From Mesotaenium endlicherianum (Eukaryota > Streptophyta > Zygnematophyceae > Zygnematales > Mesotaeniaceae), in the NCBI GenBank assembly GCA_009602735.1, contig WELA01010110.1, forward strand, positions 419,734 to 483,733: a stretch of DNA of 64,000 nt. The letters run 5' to 3'. Of the stretch, positions 60,669 to 64,000 are shown piece after piece. The notes below the pieces were generated by a model, which worked only from the letters and a program-made list of their open reading frames with translations, made no database searches and had not been told where the DNA came from. The position numbers and the translations under genes were made by a program. The stretch's first letter is position 1; each line of letters starts with the position of its first letter.

Positions 60669-61455
60669 TATTGGGATCAATACATATTTACCATCAATTG
60701 ATGCCGAAAGACCAGATTCACCATCGATTGGCGCAAACTGGAGAGACATACAGATTCTGCCAATTTGGACAGAAATACTACCTTTTTTTGTCTCGAACCT
60801 CTTTTTCTGCTTTCCCACTGAATGCTTTGACATTACTTAGTACTGCGAGTGCTGTCGAGCACTTTCAGATTTTCACTGTATAAGTCGTGCGAGTAGTCTT
60901 CACACGCATTTCATCTGACAACCTTTTTTGAACGCAAAAATAGTGCCCAATCTAACTCACCACGATTGATGCCTTTCGGTCCTTCTTTTGAAACTCAAGA
61001 TTTTTGCAAGGTTGTTGACTCGTTGCAGAAGTTCGCGCCCATTCAATTTGGTATGCTCCGGCTCTTATTTGTACATTCTTCATCAGGATTTTCGTCTCCC
61101 TATATATAAGCATATCAGCCGAACAGCTCACTTATCTACTGGCAATCTTTTTGTAATCCATGTACGTCCTTCACCTCTTTAATTGCCTCTTCGTTGATCG
61201 AATTTGGTTTTTTCGACCCTCCCCTTCAGTCAAACTTTCGGGTTCACCTTGTAGCAAATGGTATCCCTTCCAAATTTTCTTCTGAGGCCGGAGCAAGATT
61301 CTCTCCTCGGAAACAAATTACATACTTAGGGAGCATTTGAGAGCAACGACTTCACTCCCTCGTTCGTTCGTGTAAGTCTTAAACGAGTTTACTGACAGGA
61401 CCTAGTGATAAAGAAGAGCCATCGTTCTCATGGCTATGTATCCGGAGGGGTTCGA
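60669..61455. other. Inner end of the left arm and centre of the inverted duplication
   Basis: 60669-60805 is the inverted counterpart of about 61450-61590. The approximately 640 bp between them is unique, with no supported gene. Confidence 0.6.
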
Positions 61456-62380
61456 GACAAAAAAGTAGTATTTCTGTCCAAATTGGCAGAATCTGTATAT
61501 GTCTGTCCAGTTTGTTCAAATCGATGGTGAATCTGGTCTGTCAGCATCAATCGATGGTAAAAATGTTTTATCCCGACAATATTCGAAGTCAAACAGCACT
61601 GTGTCACTGTCCGGGGGAATCAGTGTGAACTGGTGTGCCACTGAAGTCCGAATGCATCTGAACCTGTGTGAACAATGGGACTGAGACCCTTCTAGCAGGC
61701 CCGGCTATAGGCCCGGGTAGCACGGGCACCCCTGCCTGTGATGGCTGTAGTGGCGCTACTAAAATGTACGCTACTTATGCTCTGTTTCACTCATCTAGCT
61801 CTCACTTCAGGGAGACCTTCAGTCTGAAACGCCAGGAGTGGTGAGCCCCGATATCGCATTGAGCTTCAATAATTAGAGTCTTTTAAATACTGCAGTGTGA
61901 TGTAGCACTGGTCTGCGTATGATTTTCTCTTCCTTAACTGGTGCTAGAATGGTTCAGCCGGAGGACATTGACTTTAACTGCGAACTATCTCTCGTGTAAC
62001 TTAATAATGGTGGAAGCTACGTCTGCTCCCTTCATTATTGTTCATGAACAAGTGTGAAAGTCGGTGGTGCAAGGCAATGAAAGATGTTACTAGTGCAGAC
62101 ATTTCTGAACCTTATGTAAAAATCACGAGAGGTGTTAAGACCTTGTAGCGATTGCAGGCACGATGCTCAAATTCCAAAAAGTGCATGCCTTTGGTAGTAT
62201 AGTGCTGCCTAAGAGGCTTCTTCGCCACTAGCTTCAAGAACGTATAGAGTAGGAGAAATTGAAGTCTGGGGTGAGTCATACAGGCATATCAAACGATCAG
62301 CCAGCTGCATTCTTGCGTGGCCTGTGCAGGTACAAACAGTAAATACGTTAAGTACGTTAAGTCTGAAGCTCTGAGCGGAT

Positions 62381-63831
62381 ATGGCATCATGCAAGGCCTT
62401 CCTCCTCGTCGTTGTGGTAGCCTCTGCACTACAAGGAAGCATAGCCAAAATACCCGCCATCTTCTCGTTTGGTGACTCAACTGTTGATGTTGGCACAAAC
62501 AATGATATCAAGGGTGCCCTGGTCGCCAACATACCACCTTATGGTCGAGATTTCATTCCCTCAAGGGGAAGCTTCAGTAATGGCAGGCTGGTGGGCGACT
62601 ACTTGGGTAAAGTCTTATACATAAGTTGCTGGTGGTGGCTTGATGTACAATCTTCCCCCTATCTCCCACCAGGTCCAGTACACTTGACGGCTCGTGTGCA
62701 CAAAGTGCGTGCTGTGAGAATTGCATTACAGCCAACTTGCAGCTACGAGATAGGACCCCGACCTGTACGACCTGTACAATCCCAGGACACCCTCAAGGTT
62801 GTATCATTGCTATAGCTTTTTCCCCACAATGATTTTCTCCCCCATGCTTGGTTACTCCGGTTGCTAAGATTGGTCCTACTAGTCGTGTACAAATTTTCTT
62901 TCCCCTTTTCATTTTTCCTCTTGACAATCCTATCACAAGAACCGGGTTGCATTTCCGTGCACGTGGTGGCTACATTGAGATGCAAACTCTTACCATGATT
63001 AATTTGTTCTTATATTATGCATGCATCGTACTCAAATCTCTTCTCGAGGATAGAGAGACAGACCAGCCTGGGTGAGGAGAGAGGCCCGCATGGCACATGG
63101 CACACGCACGTGGCTCCTGCTCCACGCACTCCTCTCGTAACATGACAGGCACCGGCTGACAGAACGCCCGGGGGCGGCCCACATGTGCAGCCGCTAAGCT
63201 GCACCTGCCCATTGCTCCCCCGTACCTGAAGCCCGGCGCCAGCTTCAGATACGGAGCCAACTTCGCATCGGGAGGGTCCGGGATCACCGACATCCGCCCC
63301 AACACTGTGAGCTCGCTCTGCCGATTGGCAGCCCTCCACACGCTCTACCTGTGTTTTCTCTGCCCAGAGCATCGATTACAGAGCCTTCCTGATGATACGT
63401 GGGGTGATTGTACATCTTATCTTGCCGGAAATGCGGGCCTAGATCTGTCGGCGCCCCCAGTTGCTGCCGGGCCGAGCTCTTCGTCCCATCTGCCTCTGCC
63501 TGACTGCTTGCCTGCGAGCACCCTCCTTGCGCGCAATCCGGCTCTCTCGGGCCTCCCTGGCTCCCGCAGGACGTCGCTATGCAAGACGTCTAGTCTCGGC
63601 CAGAAGCGAAGCAGGGAGGCAGAGACCCTTGGCGGACACCTGGCAGGGCGAGTCCCCCTGGCTCTGACTCTGACCCTGGCCTTGGCCCTGGCCCCGACGC
63701 TCGCATGTTTCGTGGGTGCATGTGCGTGTGCATGTGCCCCCGAGTGCGCGCAGTCGATCCCGCTGTCCAAGCAGCTGGACCAGTTTGCGGCTCTCCGGGC
63801 CGCCGGCGCCGCCCACAACCTCACGGCCGAG
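62381..63831 (+). CDS. GDSL esterase/lipase, second copy, first three exons; runs off the right edge
   Basis: Exons 62381-62606, 63191-63306 and 63754-63831 match the minus-strand gene in length and phase. Exon 1 carries the signal peptide and FSFGDSTVDVG with a handful of amino-acid differences (for example TNNDIKGALVANI). Exons 2 and 3 are the same as in the other copy. Exon 4 and beyond lie outside the window. Intron 3 lacks about 139 bp found in the other copy, just after exon 3, with GCC microhomology at the junction. Promoter regions of the two copies face each other about 3.5 kb apart. Confidence 0.85.
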
Positions 63832-63863
63832 GTTCGCGCGCACTACTCGTCCCGGGCTGGGCC
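62662..63863. repeat. Inverted-repeat tract A', about 1.2 kb
   Basis: Counterpart of 57358-58558. It ends on the right at the 139-bp deletion; beyond it the two arms differ at many positions. Confidence 0.8.
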
Positions 63864-64000
63864 CTCTCGTCGAGGGGAATGTGTAGTTCCGCTGTTGCCC
63901 TGGCTTGGACCCCCGTCCTTTCTGTTCCGACTGATCTGGTCGTTCTTGCATCAGGGTCTCCTCCCATGCACTTCTCTGCAAGCTGCCTTGGGATTGTCCA

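Overview
The window looks like nuclear DNA of a land plant or close streptophyte relative. It holds two kinds of multi-exon plant gene (a plastid-style beta-amylase and GDSL esterase/lipases) in a bed of nested chromodomain-bearing Ty3/gypsy LTR retrotransposons primed by initiator tRNA-Met. The assembly is draft: there is a 134-base N gap at 17263-17396 and a single n at 15002. I cannot name the species.

Layout. Positions 68-2108 (minus) hold the 5' half of a beta-amylase gene that runs off the left edge. Positions 2109-4890 show nothing I recognise. Positions 4891-54243 are almost entirely retrotransposon. The dominant family, called family 1 here, has LTRs of about 710-755 bp, gag, a -1 frameshift into pol (PR-RT-RH-IN-chromodomain) and an extra third ORF (ORF3) between pol and the 3' LTR. 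The copy at 36557-45350 is full length, with a GCACC target duplication and all three ORFs open. The copy at 6679-15684 is complete but has stops and a frameshift; it sits inside an older minus-strand copy (6084-22849) with a TCCCT duplication. A third, truncated minus copy lies at 32330-35787, and LTR or ORF3 scraps are scattered elsewhere. A second chromovirus family, family 2 (23074-29938, with remnants around 35788-36556 and 45351-45912), lacks a capsid region. Positions 45930-54243 add a tandem repeat array, dispersed repeats, an integrase remnant fused to a PHD finger, and degenerate family 1 pieces. Positions 55337-64000 hold two GDSL esterase genes head to head in a large inverted repeat, one arm carrying a terminal-inverted-repeat insertion.

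How the parts fit. Family 1 is the system I would look at first. Its intact copy shows a slippery heptamer plus hairpin to express pol. Immediately upstream of ORF3 there is a branch-point/acceptor combination, with a matching donor near the end of the LTR, so ORF3 could be made from a spliced subgenomic RNA, as env is in retroviruses. ORF3 is not an envelope protein: it has no membrane segment, but a charged coiled coil, a conserved core and an acidic/SR-like tail. Two ORF3 types, alike only in the core motifs, are attached to nearly identical gag-pol and LTRs. The host genes are independent of the transposons. The GDSL pair appears to have undergone inverted duplication followed by local homogenisation of about 1.2 kb covering exons 2 and 3.
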